Positions 3,391 through 5,380 of a stretch of 5,380 bases of DNA are shown piece after piece. Position numbers and translations under genes: made by a program. This stretch comes from Candidatus Heimdallarchaeota archaeon. GTDB lineage: Archaea; Asgardarchaeota; Heimdallarchaeia; Heimdallarchaeales; Heimdallarchaeaceae. The notes beneath the pieces were generated by a model, which searched no databases, was not told where the DNA came from, and saw nothing but the letters and a program-made list of their open reading frames with translations. The DNA lies in NCBI GenBank assembly GCA_016839875.1, contig JAEOTK010000292.1, positions 1 to 5,380 of the forward strand. Direction: 5' to 3'. The stretch's first letter is position 1, and each line of letters begins with the position of its first letter.

Positions 3391-5334
3391 TTAGTTCGTT
3401 TTTTTCTTTCTCTTTCTACTGAATATCAAAGGTATTGAAAAGGAACAAGCAATTATGAGAACTATATTTCTATTACTAATTTCAGGTATAATGACTAGTT
3501 CTGTTGTTGCTATTGTTAACCACCTCTGTGCTTCCATTAAATCATAATCATACTTGTTTATACTGCTGTAATAATAAAACGCAAAGTAAGGACTCATTGG
3601 ACTATCAGTTTTAGTATAACCTCCACTGTGAAGCACTGTATTGATTTCATCTCTATTTATTGCATAACAAATTGCTTTTCTTATTGCTGCTCCTCTTGTA
3701 TAGTTGAAACTACTATCATATTCTTCTTGTGTATATTCAGTGTTGTTTGTTCCTCCGATAAAAGGTCTCTGTAAATTGAATGCTATAATACTCATTTCTG
3801 GAGAAATTTGAGTTTGAATATCAAGATCAGGATTGCTCTGAGCAGCGATTCTTTCTGTTCTGAACCGTTGGTAATTGTAGAATATATCTAACTTTCCTGT
3901 CTCAAACGCATTAAGACAATCGGTTTCATCAGTTAGATTGTGGAAGATATTAATCCGTTTAAAAGCAATATTCATACCTGGAGAACCATCTATAGCTCCT
4001 CCTCCAAACCAGTATGGAGATTCGTTCAATACTGTGACATTGTTAGTAGAATAATCAATCATTAGTTTCCCACAACCAAAAGCAGATTCTTCAAAGAATT
4101 TCCAACTAGCATTGTTTGTGATTCCCTGGTACAAACCTGTGAAATTCTTTCCTCCTGAAGTTTGAACTATCTCTAGACTTGAAGTGTCATTCAAAAAGAA
4201 TTCTGGTAGAAGGGGTATATTTAGAGCTGACCACATTTGAGCATAAGGATCAAGTGATGGTGTTGTATAATCTCCATCTAAGACAATATGAAAATTCATA
4301 TCATCAACTGGATCAACATAGATGTCTCTTATCCACGAATAGATATTTGCATCCACACTAACTCCACTATATGCTTTGGACATAAGAGTAAAAACAGCAT
4401 CTTTTGCTGTTAATTCTTGATTTATACCTGTACTATTTTCACCATTGATTCCATTCACTACACTTTCAGTATTCAAAGGAATAGAAGTATTATTTCTCAT
4501 TCTTATATCATATGAAGGGTTCCAGTAGACATTGCTCCTTAAATAGAACTTATAATGAGAAGCATTTATCTGATCCCAATCGTTTATTATCCCTGTTTTA
4601 AGGGGAGCAAAATCTGGTGAAAAAACTAACAAGGGCTCAGAAATAAACGAACTCATATACTTGCTTGCCATATCTGTTTGGTTTAGTGGTTGTAAATTGA
4701 GCCATTTATAATTTGCATCATTCAATTCTGAAGTATTAGTTTGACCTGTGTGAAGTGATCCACAAGACATGTATGGAAGACTGTTTACAATCCCCCACCT
4801 GTTATCCCATCCAATAATGTTCGACCAACTTCCTTCATATTTTCTGGGAGCAAACATGGGTTTTATTGGAACGATTAATTCATTGATGAATACTTGCCAA
4901 TCATAATAATGAGACTGCCTAGTGTTCAAATCTGAAATCGAGGTTCCTTGAAACAGAAATGCTTCGTTGATAATTTCTTCTGGAGTATTATTGTTCAGTC
5001 TGAAGAAATTCCTTGAACCAAGAGAACTATAGTATTGCGAAAGGTCAGCATCTTTGATATCAGTATTAATAACAGTATAAGCTAGATCCCAGGTATCATT
5101 GTGAAGAAGCATTTCATTGTATTCTTCCCAACTAACATTCAGGATGTTCAACTCAATCCCTAAGGGAGCTAAATAGGTGGCAATCATCTCTCCATAAACA
5201 TTTCCAATTGTTCCTTCCAAAGTAAGATAATTCAAAGAAGCAATAGGATTTGAGTTTGCAGTTGCTAAATTATTAGGAAATGTGAATATCAGTGAAATAA
5301 CAAAAATCACAAGAAAAGAAGAAGTTCTACGCAT
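3391..5334 (-). CDS. Extracellular solute-binding protein, family 5 (Opp/Dpp type), apparently circularly permuted, membrane-anchored
   Basis: Surface receptor of an ABC importer for peptides or other solutes; ligand unknown. The 647-residue product begins with a signal peptide (1-26, hydrophobic core LVIFVISLIF, ATA cleavage site) and ends with a transmembrane helix (about 622-638) and a KRKKK cluster, so the mature protein would be tethered outside the cell. Family 5 blocks are clear: YKFYLRSNVYW (261-271), LTAKDAVFTL (308-317), SAFGCGKLMI (417-426, the GTGPY region), ESPYWFG (438-444), FETGKLDIF (477-485), IRKAICYAINRDEI (551-564), YDYDLMEAQRWL (595-606). Residues about 31-185 (GEMIATYLAPLGIELNI, then SWEEY, TWDLAY and a Pro-rich end) look like the family's usual C-terminal segment, yet they come first. 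About 17 N-x-S/T sequons suggest heavy glycosylation. ATG 5334 is chosen over the in-frame TTG at 5343 because the TATA box is 27-28 nt upstream of the ATG. No transporter partners are in the window. Confidence 0.9.
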   Translation of the reverse strand: MRRTSSFLVIFVISLIFTFPNNLATANSNPIASLNYLTLEGTIGNVYGEMIATYLAPLGIELNILNVSWEEYNEMLLHNDTWDLAYTVINTDIKDADLSQYYSSLGSRNFFRLNNNTPEEIINEAFLFQGTSISDLNTRQSHYYDWQVFINELIVPIKPMFAPRKYEGSWSNIIGWDNRWGIVNSLPYMSCGSLHTGQTNTSELNDANYKWLNLQPLNQTDMASKYMSSFISEPLLVFSPDFAPLKTGIINDWDQINASHYKFYLRSNVYWNPSYDIRMRNNTSIPLNTESVVNGINGENSTGINQELTAKDAVFTLMSKAYSGVSVDANIYSWIRDIYVDPVDDMNFHIVLDGDYTTPSLDPYAQMWSALNIPLLPEFFLNDTSSLEIVQTSGGKNFTGLYQGITNNASWKFFEESAFGCGKLMIDYSTNNVTVLNESPYWFGGGAIDGSPGMNIAFKRINIFHNLTDETDCLNAFETGKLDIFYNYQRFRTERIAAQSNPDLDIQTQISPEMSIIAFNLQRPFIGGTNNTEYTQEEYDSSFNYTRGAAIRKAICYAINRDEINTVLHSGGYTKTDSPMSPYFAFYYYSSINKYDYDLMEAQRWLTIATTELVIIPEISNRNIVLIIACSFSIPLIFSRKRKKKTN

Positions 5335-5356
5335 AATCAGCAATATTCAATTTTCG

Positions 5357-5368
5357 ATATTTAAATAT
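5357..5368 (-). promoter_or_regulatory. TATA box of the solute-binding protein gene (leaderless spacing)
   Basis: ATATTTAAATAT is a perfect 12-bp palindrome containing TTTAAATA, the archaeal TATA consensus, on either strand. Its centre is about 28 nt from the A of the ATG at 5334 and only about 19 nt from the alternative TTG at 5343, so it supports the ATG and a leaderless or nearly leaderless mRNA. No Shine-Dalgarno is seen before the ATG. Confidence 0.6.
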
Positions 5369-5380
5369 TTTCGAGCTTAG

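Noticed and set aside
4179..4361. Plus-strand 60-codon frame inside the binding-protein gene
   Set aside because: It is a shadow of the real gene with low-complexity His/Leu content and no start signal.
3391..5334. Binding-protein gene as a frameshifted or truncated pseudogene because the domain order is odd
   Set aside because: The frame is uninterrupted over 647 codons with an intact signal peptide, all main family blocks, a C-terminal anchor and a good promoter, so a functional permuted protein is more likely.
5354..5374. TCGA motifs flanking the palindromic TATA of the binding-protein gene as an operator
   Set aside because: The two TCGA strings are not centred on the same point as the inner palindrome, so there is no consistent dyad beyond the TATA element.
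1..5380. CRISPR array, tRNA or rRNA genes, insertion sequences
   Set aside because: No regularly spaced repeats, cloverleaf or conserved rRNA segments, transposase frames or terminal inverted repeats with target duplications were seen.

Overview
The window looks archaeal. It is AT-rich. Several starts are preceded by archaeal TATA elements (TTTAAATA, TTATAAA, TTTATATA), and two of these lie about 26-28 nt upstream of an ATG, which fits leaderless transcripts. The large binding protein has a cleavable signal, many N-glycosylation sequons and a C-terminal membrane anchor followed by a Lys/Arg cluster, a common archaeal surface-protein layout. Its sequence style suggests an Asgard-type archaeon, but that is a moderate-to-low confidence impression and cannot be settled without searches.

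Layout, left to right: (1) 1-354, minus strand, the N-terminal 118 codons of an unrecognised secreted or membrane-anchored protein that runs off the window. (2) 355-506, a divergent intergenic region with a perfect 22-bp palindrome at 373-394. (3) 507-995, plus strand, a free-standing prolyl-tRNA editing deacylase (ProXp-ala/PrdX/YbaK superfamily). (4) 1086-1634, plus strand, methionine sulfoxide reductase A. (5) 1636-1770, minus strand, a 44-residue, very basic zinc-ribbon protein that converges on msrA with one base between the stop codons. (6) 1831-3288, minus strand, an aldehyde dehydrogenase superfamily enzyme with features of the CoA-acylating branch. (7) 3391-5334, minus strand, a family 5 (Opp/Dpp-type) extracellular solute-binding protein.

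The genes do not form one operon. Most have their own promoter-like element, and no ABC permease or ATPase is present to pair with the binding protein. The ProXp-ala and MsrA genes share a quality-control theme (mischarged tRNA clearance and repair of oxidised methionine), but the 90-nt gap and separate promoter signal argue against tight coupling.

The most notable observation is that the solute-binding protein appears circularly permuted: the segment that normally forms the C-terminal third of SBP family 5 lies at the N-terminus, directly after the signal peptide, and the polypeptide ends where that segment would normally begin. Also worth attention are the dyads at 373-394 and 3348-3375, both placed as operators would be, and the zinc-ribbon microgene whose antisense strand carries a possible msrA terminator.
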